A DNA stretch of 64,000 bases from Bacteroidetes bacterium 46-16 (GTDB lineage Bacteria > Bacteroidota > Bacteroidia > Chitinophagales > Chitinophagaceae). The position numbers and the translations under genes are program-made. The notes below the pieces were generated by a model, which was given only the letters and a program-made list of their open reading frames with translations, ran no database searches and had not been told where the DNA came from. The stretch covers positions 62,001 to 126,000 of the forward strand of contig MKUN01000008.1 in the NCBI GenBank assembly GCA_001897835.1, written 5' to 3'. Positions 46,367 to 55,302 of the stretch are shown piece after piece. Each line of letters starts with the position of its first letter. The stretch's first letter is position 1.

Positions 46367-47692
46367 ATGGAATACCAGATCCAACAAGCAGATGGAAAAT
46401 TAGGCGTACTCATACCCGGCATGGGTGCAGTAGCCACTACATTCATAGCAGGTGTTGAGGCCATAAGGAAGGGCTTCTCGCAGCCTGTAGGTTCCCTTAC
46501 CCAGATGGGCAATATAAGGCTGGGCAAAAGAACAGAGAACAGGTACCCCCTGATAAAAGACTTCGTACCGCTGACCAAACTTGAAGATATCGTGTTTGGC
46601 GGATGGGATGTGTACAGCGATAATATGTATGAGGCTGCAACCAATGCAAAGGTATTGGAGCCCATGCTGCTGGCAGCCATAAAGCCTGAACTGGAAGCCA
46701 TTAAACCGATGGAAGCGGTTTTTGACAAATCCTTTGTCAAAAACCTGGATGGCACCAATGTAAAGAAGCGTGCTACAAAATATGAGCTGGCAGAAGCATT
46801 GATGGAAGATATCGCCAACTTCAAGCAGCAGCACAATTGCAGCCGCCTTGTAATGGTATGGTGTGCATCTACCGAAAAATATATAGAGCAGGGTGATGTA
46901 CATGAAACCATCGAGGCATTTGAAGCGGGCCTTAAAAATAATGATGAGCGTATATCGCCAAGCATGATCTATGTATATGCTGCTATTAAGATGGGCGTTC
47001 CGTTTGCAAACGGGGCACCAAACCTTACCTGTGACATACCGGCAATTATAGAGCTTGCCAAACAAAACGGAGTTGCTATAGCGGGTAAAGATTTCAAGAC
47101 CGGCCAAACATTGATGAAGACCATCGTGGCGCCCGGCTTACATGCCAGGGCACTGGGTATCAGGGGCTGGTTCTCTTCTAACATACTAGGTAACAGGGAT
47201 GGCCTGGTGCTCGATGACCCGGAAAACTTTAAGACCAAAGAAGTGTCAAAGCTGAGCGTGCTGGAAGAAATATTGCGTCCGGACATAAACCCGGAACTGT
47301 ATGGTGAACTGTACCATAAAGTACGTATCAACTATTATCCGCCTCATGGTGATAATAAAGAGAGCTGGGATAATATAGACATATTTGGCTGGCTGGGTTA
47401 CCAGATGCAGATAAAGATCAACTTCCTGTGTCGTGATTCGATACTTGCAGCACCCATTGTGCTTGATCTTGCCTTGTTCATGGACCTGGCACAGCGTGCC
47501 GGCATGAGTGGCATACAGGAATGGTTGTCGTTCTACTTCAAGTCGCCACAAACAGCACCGGGCTTAAAGCCGGAGCATGATATTTTCAAGCAGCTCATAA
47601 AACTGCAAAATACGCTGCGTCATATAATGGGAGAAGACCTTATTACGCACCTGGGACTGGATTATTACCAGGACCTTGTAGAAGCGTTATGA
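46367..47692 (+). CDS. ino1: myo-Inositol-1-phosphate synthase
   Basis: The enzyme turns glucose 6-phosphate into inositol 1-phosphate with NAD. The 441-aa protein has the N-terminal NAD site LGVLIPGMGAVATTFIAG, the inositol synthase motifs GGWDVYSDNMYEAA, GAPNLTCDIPAIIELAK, AIAGKDFKTGQTLMKT, GWFSSNILGNRDG and KINFLCRDSILAAPIVLD. These match the active-site region of the family. It supplies inositol for the head group. The next gene overlaps it by four bases (ATGA). Confidence 0.94.
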   Translation: MEYQIQQADGKLGVLIPGMGAVATTFIAGVEAIRKGFSQPVGSLTQMGNIRLGKRTENRYPLIKDFVPLTKLEDIVFGGWDVYSDNMYEAATNAKVLEPMLLAAIKPELEAIKPMEAVFDKSFVKNLDGTNVKKRATKYELAEALMEDIANFKQQHNCSRLVMVWCASTEKYIEQGDVHETIEAFEAGLKNNDERISPSMIYVYAAIKMGVPFANGAPNLTCDIPAIIELAKQNGVAIAGKDFKTGQTLMKTIVAPGLHARALGIRGWFSSNILGNRDGLVLDDPENFKTKEVSKLSVLEEILRPDINPELYGELYHKVRINYYPPHGDNKESWDNIDIFGWLGYQMQIKINFLCRDSILAAPIVLDLALFMDLAQRAGMSGIQEWLSFYFKSPQTAPGLKPEHDIFKQLIKLQNTLRHIMGEDLITHLGLDYYQDLVEAL

Positions 47693-48147
47693 TAACTTTT
47701 CATAAAACCGTTGCCACATCGCTTGGCATTGGGTATATGGGTAAGGGCGGTGGCACAGTGGCTGCGATCTTTGCCTGCATTTGCTGGTATGCTGTAAACC
47801 GTTTGTATCCCATGGAGCCATGGATGCAACTGGTAATAGCCTTGGCGGTGACCATACTTGGCATATGGAGTGCTGATAAAGTGGAACCATTGTGGGGAAA
47901 AGATGATAAAAAAGTAGTGATAGATGAAGTGGCAGGTATGATCATAAGCCTGCTGCTGGTGCCGGTAACCTGGCAGTATATCATAGCTGCTTTGGTGCTG
48001 TTCCGCTTCTTTGATATCGTAAAACCGCTGTATATACGCAAAACTGAAAGCTTAAAAGGAGGATGGGGTGTGATGATGGATGATGTTTTATCAGGTGTAT
48101 ATGCCAATATAATATTACAGATGCTGTTGCTAATAAAGCTGTTTTGA
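47689..48147 (+). CDS. PgpA-like phosphatase, probably acting on phosphatidylinositol phosphate
   Basis: The 152-aa protein has four helices and the PgpA motifs VVIDEVAGMIISLLL and MMDDVLSGVYANI; the metal-binding Glu and Asp are present. PgpA normally makes phosphatidylglycerol. In the Bacteroides inositol-lipid cluster a PgpA-like enzyme removes the phosphate from phosphatidylinositol phosphate. Place in this operon, between the inositol synthase and the phosphatidyltransferase, supports that role. Housekeeping PgpA activity cannot be excluded. The stop TGA overlaps the next ATG by one base. Confidence 0.8.
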   Translation: MITFHKTVATSLGIGYMGKGGGTVAAIFACICWYAVNRLYPMEPWMQLVIALAVTILGIWSADKVEPLWGKDDKKVVIDEVAGMIISLLLVPVTWQYIIAALVLFRFFDIVKPLYIRKTESLKGGWGVMMDDVLSGVYANIILQMLLLIKLF

Positions 48148-48530
48148 TGTTTACGTTCATAAAAGCACAGGCTGCATCGGTCATTGCCACGATAGTTGAT
48201 TTCGTGGTGACGATATTACTTGTGAAGCTATTTGTTTTGCAGGAAGATATTGCCATAACTGCTGCTGCTGCAACAGGAACAATAAGCGGCGGTATAGTAA
48301 ACTTTATGCTGGGCCGTGAATGGGTGTTTCTTGCCAGGCACCGGACAAGGACTTCGCAGGCAAGCAGGTATTTCCTGGTGTGGGCGGGCAACCTGTTACT
48401 GAATGCAGGAGGTGTTTATACCCTTATTCATTACAGCAGCATAAACTATGTGACGGCGAAAGTACTGGTATCGGTATTAGTGGCATTTAGCTATAATTAT
48501 TTTTTACAAAAGAGATATGTTTTTAGATAG
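48147..48530 (+). CDS. GtrA-family membrane protein
   Basis: This 127-aa protein has four helices and the family pattern SVIATIVDFVVTILLVKLF, GTISGGIVNFMLGREWVF, then ALVAFSYNYFLQKRYVF-like end. GtrA proteins are small membrane proteins linked to transport of lipid-bound sugars. Within this operon it could flip a lipid or lipid-linked sugar, but that is a guess. ATG 48147 overlaps the upstream stop, and its own end overlaps the DUF5686 gene by 14 bp, a strong sign of co-translation. Confidence 0.8.
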   Translation: MFTFIKAQAASVIATIVDFVVTILLVKLFVLQEDIAITAAAATGTISGGIVNFMLGREWVFLARHRTRTSQASRYFLVWAGNLLLNAGGVYTLIHYSSINYVTAKVLVSVLVAFSYNYFLQKRYVFR

Positions 48531-51084
48531 AAAGAAAGGTATAAGACTGGTATGGCTCATTGGTTTGGGTTTCTTCTTTTTGTTCACAAATATTGCCCGC
48601 GGGCAAAACACCGTAATTAAGGGACATGTACGTGAAGCAGGTAGCAAAAAGCCTTTACCTTTTGTGAGTGTGTTTTTCCCGAACAGCCCTGTAGGCACTA
48701 ATACAAATGACAACGGCTACTTTGAGCTGAAGGGGGATAAGGATTATAATAAAGTACAAATATCCTATGTAGGGTATAAGACCATAGTGCGTAAAGTGAC
48801 TCCGGGACAGGAACAAACACTGAACATAAGCCTGGAGCCTGACACAAGGGAACTGAAAGAGGTGACCGTGAAGCTGAAAAAGGTACGTTATCGCAATAAA
48901 AATAACCCCGCTGTCGATCTGATCAGGGAAGTGATAGATCATAAATCGCAGAACAAGATGGAACACTCCGACTATGTGGAGTATGAACAGTATGAAAAAC
49001 TGAGTGTGTCGCTCATCAATACCCCTGATAAGCTGAAGAACAACAGGCTGTTGCGTTCATTTAAATACATAACGAGAAATATTGACACGACCACTTTCCC
49101 GGATAAAGCGTTAATGCCGCTATATATGCAGGAACAGCTATCGCAGCATTATTATCGCAAATCACCGGAAAAGAACAAGACCATAATAACCGGCGAAAAG
49201 AAAGTGAACTTTGGTGAATATATAGATAACCAGGGCCTCAAGGCATACCTGAAGCATATGTACCAGGATGTGGATATCTATAAGAATAACATATCGCTGA
49301 TGACCAACCAGTTCCTCAGCCCGATAGCGGATATGGGACCTACTTTCTACCAGTATTTTATAGTAGATACTACCGAAGTGGACGGGCAAAAACTGGTGGG
49401 CCTTAGTTTCTTTCCCCGCAATAAGACCGATATGCTCTTCCAGGGCCGGCTATATGTGACGATGAATGGCGACTATGCCGTGCAAAAGGTGATAATGACC
49501 GTTAATAAGAACATCAACATAAACTGGATCAGGGATCTGGATGTGACACTGAACTTTGAAAAAGGCAATGATGGAAAGTATCACCTCAGCAAAAGCGATG
49601 TGAAAACGGATTTTGGCCTGAGCTCTAAAAAGTCGAGCGGTATATACGGTCAGAGAACGGTATCGTTCAAAAACTACCTGGTGGATGTACCCCGCCCCGA
49701 TAGTATATACCAGGGTGAGTCGGTAGTGGAAAAAGATGGAGCAGAGGCACATGATAGCGAGTACTGGCTGGAAAACAGGCACGATACACTTACCCTTGCA
49801 GAGTCGAGGACCTATGCCAATAGCGACAGCCTGAGAAATTCCAAGACTTTTAAAAGGACAATGGATATCATAACCCTGTTCATCGCAGGGTATAAGCGTG
49901 CAAGCCCCTATTTTGAAGTAGGCCCGGTGAATACTTTTTATAGCTTTAACCCTGTAGAAGGTTTCAGGTTAAGGCTTGGCGGACGTACTACACCTAACCT
50001 CAGCAAGCGTTACTATTTTGAGACCTATGGGGCCTACGGCTTTAAAGACAAACAGTGGAAATATTATTTTGGAGGCACCTATTCATTCACAGGCCGTTCT
50101 ATATACGAGTTTCCTGTAAAGATACTAAAAGCGAATTACCAGAAAGATACCAAGATACCCGGCCAGGAGCTGCAGTTCATACAGGAAGATAATGTGCTCT
50201 TATCGATCAAGAGAGGTGTAAACGATAAATGGCTGTACAACAATATTTACAACATTACCTACCTGAACGAATTTAAAAACCATCTTTCGTTTCAACTGGG
50301 ATATAAGAACTGGAAGCAGCAGCCTGCGGGTGCACTAACTTACATAACATCGGATGCTGTAAGCCCCAGCCCGGTGCCCGATATTACAACTTCGGAGTTC
50401 TCGCTTGAGCTCAGGTATGCACCTCATGAGGATTTTTACCAGGGCAAGCTCTACCGCATACCCATACCTAACCGTTACCCGGTTTTCTCTTTCAGGACCA
50501 TAGCAGGGGTAAAGGATTTTCTTGGCGGGCAGTATAACTATCAAAACTTTACCCTGAATATCTATAAGCGTGTATACATGTCGCAACTGGGCTATAGCGA
50601 CGTAGCGCTCGAGGGCGGGTATATAGCCGGTAGAGTTCCCTTCCCATTGCTGGCTATACACAGGGCCAACCAAACCTATTCTTTACAGTTGCAGTCGTAC
50701 AATATGATGAACTTCCTGGAGTTTGTCAGCGATCATTATGCCAGCCTTATTGTCGATCACTGCTTTAATGGTTTTGTGTTCAACAAGATACCTTTATTCA
50801 GGAGGCTGCGCTTCAGGGAATATGCTAATGTGAAAATATTGTATGGTGGTGTACGTGATGAGAATATGCCTGCGAATAATGGGGACCTCTTGCAATTCCC
50901 CAAATACCCTGATGGTACCCCCGCGACATATACCCTGGAGCAGCAACCCTATATTGAGGGGAGCCTCGGCATCGGTAATATCCTCAACTTTTTCAGGATA
51001 GATGTAGTGAAGCGGTTTACATACCTGGACCACCCCGAAGTGTCACAAATAGGTATAAGAGGCAGGTTCAAATTTGATTTTTAA
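48517..51084 (+). CDS. DUF5686 outer-membrane protein with carboxypeptidase-like domain
   Basis: The 855-aa protein has a signal peptide ending ARG, a carboxypeptidase-regulatory-like Ig domain (about 30-115: IKGHVREAGSKKPLPFVSV, GYFELKG, ISYVGYKTI) and then a long DUF5686 region that ends in outer-membrane barrel strands (about 480-855, with final residues GIRGRFKFDF). The family is typical of Bacteroidota; its function is unknown. The carboxypeptidase name refers only to the domain, not to an activity. Inside the lipid operon it is a candidate for moving or sensing lipids at the outer membrane. Confidence 0.85.
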   Translation: MFLDRKKGIRLVWLIGLGFFFLFTNIARGQNTVIKGHVREAGSKKPLPFVSVFFPNSPVGTNTNDNGYFELKGDKDYNKVQISYVGYKTIVRKVTPGQEQTLNISLEPDTRELKEVTVKLKKVRYRNKNNPAVDLIREVIDHKSQNKMEHSDYVEYEQYEKLSVSLINTPDKLKNNRLLRSFKYITRNIDTTTFPDKALMPLYMQEQLSQHYYRKSPEKNKTIITGEKKVNFGEYIDNQGLKAYLKHMYQDVDIYKNNISLMTNQFLSPIADMGPTFYQYFIVDTTEVDGQKLVGLSFFPRNKTDMLFQGRLYVTMNGDYAVQKVIMTVNKNININWIRDLDVTLNFEKGNDGKYHLSKSDVKTDFGLSSKKSSGIYGQRTVSFKNYLVDVPRPDSIYQGESVVEKDGAEAHDSEYWLENRHDTLTLAESRTYANSDSLRNSKTFKRTMDIITLFIAGYKRASPYFEVGPVNTFYSFNPVEGFRLRLGGRTTPNLSKRYYFETYGAYGFKDKQWKYYFGGTYSFTGRSIYEFPVKILKANYQKDTKIPGQELQFIQEDNVLLSIKRGVNDKWLYNNIYNITYLNEFKNHLSFQLGYKNWKQQPAGALTYITSDAVSPSPVPDITTSEFSLELRYAPHEDFYQGKLYRIPIPNRYPVFSFRTIAGVKDFLGGQYNYQNFTLNIYKRVYMSQLGYSDVALEGGYIAGRVPFPLLAIHRANQTYSLQLQSYNMMNFLEFVSDHYASLIVDHCFNGFVFNKIPLFRRLRFREYANVKILYGGVRDENMPANNGDLLQFPKYPDGTPATYTLEQQPYIEGSLGIGNILNFFRIDVVKRFTYLDHPEVSQIGIRGRFKFDF

Positions 51085-51103
51085 GACAGGAGACATTCCT
51101 AAT

Positions 51104-52405
51104 ATGAATTGGAAAGACATAAGAAACGGTTTACAACAGGGGATCTATAAGGTCATTAATCCCTTTGTCCGTTTTTTGATAAAACTGGGGCTTACACCCA
51201 ATGCAGTTACCACTATCGGCTTGATATTGAATATCGGCGTAGCAGTGATCTTCATCATAGGTGCTGAAGAAGGTAATCGTGGCGACCTGAGTTATGTGGG
51301 CTGGGCAGGTGCATTGGTTCTTTTTGCAGGGATATTTGATATGCTCGACGGACAGGTAGCAAGGCTGGGTAAGATGAGCAGCACTTTTGGAGCTATGTAC
51401 GATTCGGTGCTCGATCGTTATAGCGAGATGGTCATGTTCCTGGGTATATGCTATTATTTGGTTGCCCACCACTATTTCTTTAGCTCTCTTTTCGCTTTTA
51501 TAGCACTTATCGGTTCTATGATGGTGAGTTATACAAGGGCCAGGGCAGAAGGCCTGGGTATTGAATGTAAAGGTGGCTTGATGCAAAGGCCGGAACGAGT
51601 GGTGCTGGTAGGGCTTTCGGCAATAGCTTGTGGTGTCGCTGCGCATTTTATCGGTGGAGATTATAAGTTGTTCGTGCCGGGCATATCGTTTCACGTATTT
51701 GAGACCATGTCAATATTTACCATGCCTATAACTGTGATGGCGATACTGGCAAACATTACTGCCATACGCAGGTTGAAAGACGCTAAAAAAGCCCTTGATC
51801 AAAAGGACCGCAGGGAAAATATACACCGGAATGCGGCCATTATCATTATGTTAATAATTGCATGCGCCGGAATATTTGCACCTGCCGGGAATATCTATGC
51901 CCGATACACTGTAAATGTACCTGCTGTGGGCAGCGAAGTAGATACTTTCCCGGTGCCCAATGGGATAAAGAACATGATGTTTTACGTGCAGCGGACGCCC
52001 AATACAAACACCATTGTTTACGAACTGAATTATAACAAGGAAGGAACCATTGACGAGGAAACACCTATACACATATTCTGGTTAAGGTACCAGGAAGATG
52101 GCTCGAGAAAAGAACTGAATTTTATACAAAGGAAATTTGCATACGGACTGAACGTGAAAAAACTAAATGCAAATGATTACGAACTGCGTTTTGTATCGTA
52201 TAACAAACATCCAATGTACCTGCGTAAAGCGACCGATGGGAAATATTATGTATTTACCGAAATTGCGCATACGCTTGCAGTACTGAAACGTATTTATTTA
52301 AGAATAGAAGGTGGTAGCTTCTGGGTGCCCAATGTTGTATATATAGAACTAAAGGGTACAGATGCTGCAACCGGTAAAGAAATTATTGAACGCTTAAAGC
52401 CATAA
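51104..52405 (+). CDS. CDP-alcohol phosphatidyltransferase fused to a C-terminal extra domain
   Basis: Residues about 1-225 form a membrane enzyme with the complete motif D-x2-DG-x2-AR-x8-G-x3-D-x3-D, seen in FDMLDGQVARLGKMSS then GAMYDSVLDRYSEM. It should join CDP-diacylglycerol to inositol 1-phosphate to give phosphatidylinositol phosphate. After a hydrophobic segment (about 243-265: IIMLIIACAGIFAPAG) comes about 170 residues (MFYVQRTPNTNTIVYELN, HIFWLRYQEDGSRKEL) resembling the standalone DUF4833 family; that match is from memory. ATG 51104 was chosen; the frame also starts at TTG 51074. It sits between DUF5686 and the hydroxylase. Confidence 0.88.
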   Translation: MNWKDIRNGLQQGIYKVINPFVRFLIKLGLTPNAVTTIGLILNIGVAVIFIIGAEEGNRGDLSYVGWAGALVLFAGIFDMLDGQVARLGKMSSTFGAMYDSVLDRYSEMVMFLGICYYLVAHHYFFSSLFAFIALIGSMMVSYTRARAEGLGIECKGGLMQRPERVVLVGLSAIACGVAAHFIGGDYKLFVPGISFHVFETMSIFTMPITVMAILANITAIRRLKDAKKALDQKDRRENIHRNAAIIIMLIIACAGIFAPAGNIYARYTVNVPAVGSEVDTFPVPNGIKNMMFYVQRTPNTNTIVYELNYNKEGTIDEETPIHIFWLRYQEDGSRKELNFIQRKFAYGLNVKKLNANDYELRFVSYNKHPMYLRKATDGKYYVFTEIAHTLAVLKRIYLRIEGGSFWVPNVVYIELKGTDAATGKEIIERLKP

Positions 52406-52409
52406 GTGT

Positions 52410-53036
52410 ATGAAAAAGAACTATGTCTCTAATTCGGAGGAGTCGGTGCGGATGTTCAAAAGCAACTTCATGGAAGCTTTTTCACGGGTGCACTTTTCTG
52501 TGCCGCTAATACTATATGTGCCGGTGGTTTTGTTTTTTGCTATTGCAGCATTTGTTAGTGCAGGTGTGAGCATTGCCGGTTTTGCCGGGTTTTACGCACT
52601 CGGTGTTTTGGTATGGTCGGTAGTGGAGTATTTTTTGCATCGCTTTGTATTCCATTTTGTACCGGAGTCAAAATGGGGCCAGCGAATACATTTTGTATTT
52701 CATGGTGTGCATCACGATTATCCTAACGACACCAAAAGGCTGGTGATGCCACCCGCCGTAAGCATACCGCTGGCTTTTCTCTTTTATTTCCTGTTCTCCC
52801 TGATATTAAGTAAAGCATACCTGTGGTCTTTCTTCCCGGGTTTCGTATCGGGCTATCTCTTTTATGATATTACCCATTATGCTTTGCATCATCACAATTT
52901 CAAAAGTGCATTCTGGAAAAAATTAAAGAAACATCATATGCTGCACCATTACTCCGATTCAAGCAAAGGGTATGGTGTAAGCTCTCCATTATGGGATAAG
53001 GTATTGAGATCGGATTTTATTAAAAAACAAGCGTAA
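52410..53036 (+). CDS. Fatty-acid hydroxylase, FA2H/Scs7-like sphingolipid hydroxylase
   Basis: The 208-aa protein has four helices and the His clusters of the family: FLHRFVFHFV, HGVHHDYPNDTKRLVMPP, HYALHHHNF and KKHHMLHHYS. The HHDYPNDTKRLVMPP segment is closest to yeast Scs7 and human FA2H, which hydroxylate C2 of the ceramide acyl chain using a di-iron centre. The target here is inferred to be the ceramide. It follows the phosphatidyltransferase by four bases and its stop touches the next start. Confidence 0.88.
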   Translation: MKKNYVSNSEESVRMFKSNFMEAFSRVHFSVPLILYVPVVLFFAIAAFVSAGVSIAGFAGFYALGVLVWSVVEYFLHRFVFHFVPESKWGQRIHFVFHGVHHDYPNDTKRLVMPPAVSIPLAFLFYFLFSLILSKAYLWSFFPGFVSGYLFYDITHYALHHHNFKSAFWKKLKKHHMLHHYSDSSKGYGVSSPLWDKVLRSDFIKKQA

Positions 53037-53981
53037 ATGAATGGTAACAGCCAGGTGGCAGCTAATGTGAGTTTGTGGCGCAGAGCCGATATATTGCTCA
53101 TGGGCAGTATATCGGGTGTGTACCTGTTACTCTCACGCTTCCTGATAGGTTTCAGGCCCGAGCAGGTATTCCTGGTGGGCTTTGTGAACCTGATGTATTT
53201 TATATCCAGGGGTACGAGAAAGTTCATTACGGGCTTCTCCATTTTCATTATTTACTGGATCATTTTCGATTACATGAAGGCTTTTCCCAACTATAAATAT
53301 GCCACTGTGCATATACAGGGCCTTTATGATCTTGAGAAAAGCATTTTTGGCATCCATCTCGATGGCTTAATATTAACACCCAACGAATTTTGGCATAGCC
53401 ACGGCAAGACCATTCTTGATGTGCTTTCCGGCTGTTTTTACCTCACCTGGATACCTGTTCCCTTATTGTTTGCAAGCTACCTGTTCTATAAGAACAGGCG
53501 GCTATTCCTGTATTTCTCGCTTACTTTCTTTCTCGTTAATCTCATTGGGTTTGTTATTTATTATACTTACCCGGCTGCGCCACCCTGGTATGTACAGCAA
53601 TATGGCTTTGTGTTTCATGAGCACACTCCCGGTAATATTGCCGGCCTTGGCAAGTTCGACCAGTTCTTTAATGTAGAGATATTCAAATCGTTGTACAGCA
53701 AAAGTTCTAACACTTTTGCTGCTATGCCTTCGCTGCATTCTTCATACCCTGCCATCGTGTTCTATTACAGCCTTAGGAACAAGATGGGGTATAAGAGTAT
53801 ATTCTTCGGTATAATAATGGTTGGTGTATGGTTCGCAGCGGTGTATACCGGGCATCATTATGTATTGGATGTGCTGGCGGGCATTGCCTGTGCAGCTACC
53901 GGGATAATATTGTTTAATTGGCTGGTGGCTAAAAATATATTGACGGGATTTATAGAAAGACTGGTTAAGCTAACGAAATAG
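53037..53981 (+). CDS. AUR1-like PAP2 enzyme, candidate inositol phosphoceramide synthase
   Basis: The 314-aa membrane protein has about six helices and the PAP2_3/AUR1 motifs: YPAAPPWYVQQYG, MPSLHSSYP (His), and YTGHHYVLDVLAG (His, Asp). In yeast AUR1 these residues transfer phosphoinositol from phosphatidylinositol to ceramide, releasing diacylglycerol. In Bacteroides a homologue lies near inositol synthase. The start ATG follows the hydroxylase stop immediately. It ends the operon. Other PAP2 phosphatases are possible but fit the context less well. Confidence 0.85.
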   Translation: MNGNSQVAANVSLWRRADILLMGSISGVYLLLSRFLIGFRPEQVFLVGFVNLMYFISRGTRKFITGFSIFIIYWIIFDYMKAFPNYKYATVHIQGLYDLEKSIFGIHLDGLILTPNEFWHSHGKTILDVLSGCFYLTWIPVPLLFASYLFYKNRRLFLYFSLTFFLVNLIGFVIYYTYPAAPPWYVQQYGFVFHEHTPGNIAGLGKFDQFFNVEIFKSLYSKSSNTFAAMPSLHSSYPAIVFYYSLRNKMGYKSIFFGIIMVGVWFAAVYTGHHYVLDVLAGIACAATGIILFNWLVAKNILTGFIERLVKLTK

Positions 53982-54031
53982 GATAGGAGCATTTTTTTTT
54001 AATCGCAGACTATATTAAAAATGTACTCATC

Positions 54032-54637
54032 ATGCTAAAAGTGGAAACGAAAAGAGACGAAATGGTCAGGTCCTCAATTGTGGATGCTGCTAAAAAGCTT
54101 TTTCAGCAATATGGGTTGACCAAAACCACGATGGAAGATATTGCCCGGTCGATAGGCAGGGGCAAAAGTAGCCTGTATTATTACTATCCCACAAAGGAAG
54201 ACATTTTTGAGGCGGTGGTGCTTAATGAGAAACAGAGTATTATTCGGGAGATAGAAACTGCGGTGGATAAATCTGATTCGGCAGAAGGAAAGCTCAGGAT
54301 ATTTGCTTTGACCATTAGCAATGCCGTTAAAAAAAGGATAATACTCTTCAACATCATCAGGTCGGAGTTGAATGATGATTTGTGTCTTATGAAGGTATTC
54401 AAGAAAAAATACGATACCATTGAAATAGACCTGTTGCGCAATATCATCGATTATGGTATCAAAACAGGAGAGTTCAAAGAGCTGAATAAAGAACAGCTTG
54501 ACGATGTTACCCTTATCAGTATAAGTATGTTGCGCGGGCTCAGGCTCAATCTCATTGATGAAGAACATTCCGGTAAAGACATCAGCGAACTGGTCAATTT
54601 CTCTATAGACCTATTAATAAGGGCATTAAAAAAATAA
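54032..54637 (+). CDS. TetR-family transcriptional regulator
   Basis: The 201-aa protein has the TetR helix-turn-helix: SSIVDAAKKLFQQYGLT, KTTMEDIARSIGRGKSSLYYYYPTKEDIF with variable ligand domain after residue 60. It lies 50 bp after the PAP2 gene, same strand, so it may control the lipid operon or respond to a lipid or fatty acid, but no operator is visible. A terminator begins at its stop codon. Confidence 0.9.
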   Translation: MLKVETKRDEMVRSSIVDAAKKLFQQYGLTKTTMEDIARSIGRGKSSLYYYYPTKEDIFEAVVLNEKQSIIREIETAVDKSDSAEGKLRIFALTISNAVKKRIILFNIIRSELNDDLCLMKVFKKKYDTIEIDLLRNIIDYGIKTGEFKELNKEQLDDVTLISISMLRGLRLNLIDEEHSGKDISELVNFSIDLLIRALKK

Positions 54638-54660
54638 GCACGAGGTTTGTGCTTTTCTTT
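54636..54660 (+). terminator. Intrinsic terminator after the TetR gene
   Basis: AAGCAC, loop GAGGTTT, GTGCTT, then TTCTTT. The stem starts within the TAA stop codon. Confidence 0.65.
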
Positions 54661-54746
54661 GCCGCTCACCTTACCCGGGCGGTAATATCCATTTCTTAAT
54701 AGTTTGTTATCGGCTTATAAACGGCAGGTTAAGCCGGGCTGTATAT

Positions 54747-54777
54747 TTTGAAAGGCATGTTGTGGCTTATACTTTTG
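54747..54777 (+). promoter_or_regulatory. Consensus Bacteroidota promoter
   Basis: TTTG (54747-54750), 19 bp, TACTTTTG (54770-54777) matches the consensus exactly. Transcription would start near 54784, so a short leader of about 14 bases precedes ATG 54798. It argues against GTG 54762, which would lie upstream of the start of transcription. Confidence 0.75.
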
Positions 54778-54797
54778 GGTCATTAAACCTACGCAAT

Positions 54798-55088
54798 ATG
54801 TTTAACATACCATCAGCCACTGAAAATAGATCATCTGTACATTACAGGTTCTTCAAAGCCATTTGCCACAAAGGCAATCATTTTCTCTGCGATTTCAGCG
54901 ATGAAACAATGCCGGAGAATAAAGTGAAATATCTTGTGGATATCGAGATACCCGGCCATGAGCATTTGCATGTGGAAATGTACCAGGCTGAAGACAACAA
55001 ATGGCATACGGCAATGCCCCTGCAGCAATATAGCGGCCTCGAAGAGGTACTTGATGATGCTATATATTCATATACAGTATTGAACTAA
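54798..55088 (+). CDS. Small soluble hypothetical protein (96 aa)
   Basis: The product has no signal peptide or helix. It reads MFNIPSATENRSSVHYRFF with the later segments KVKYLVDIEIPGHEHL and LQQYSGLEEVLDDAIYSYTV. I do not recognise it. Start ATG 54798 is supported by the promoter. A stem-loop terminator follows the stop after 23 bp, so it is a single transcription unit. Confidence 0.65.
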   Translation: MFNIPSATENRSSVHYRFFKAICHKGNHFLCDFSDETMPENKVKYLVDIEIPGHEHLHVEMYQAEDNKWHTAMPLQQYSGLEEVLDDAIYSYTVLN

Positions 55089-55111
55089 CGGAGACAATAA
55101 ATAGTAAAATG

Positions 55112-55142
55112 ATGCCCATGGTATTTACCATGGGCATTGGTG
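55112..55142 (+). terminator. Stem-loop terminator after the 96-aa gene
   Basis: ATGCCCATGGTA and TACCATGGGCAT form a nearly perfect stem (11 bp with a 4-base loop) followed by TGGTGTTTTTG. Confidence 0.65.
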
Positions 55143-55302
55143 TTTTTGTCAGGTATTGGTGAGACTACCTGAAATAAATGCAGTTGATCGTTATTTATTT
55201 AGGACATGATGTCCAATCGTATGGAAAAATTGTGACATTTCTTCAGTTGCTTGACTTTGGAACATTTTTTATGCATAATAGGCAGGAGCGAAAACTAATT
55301 AT

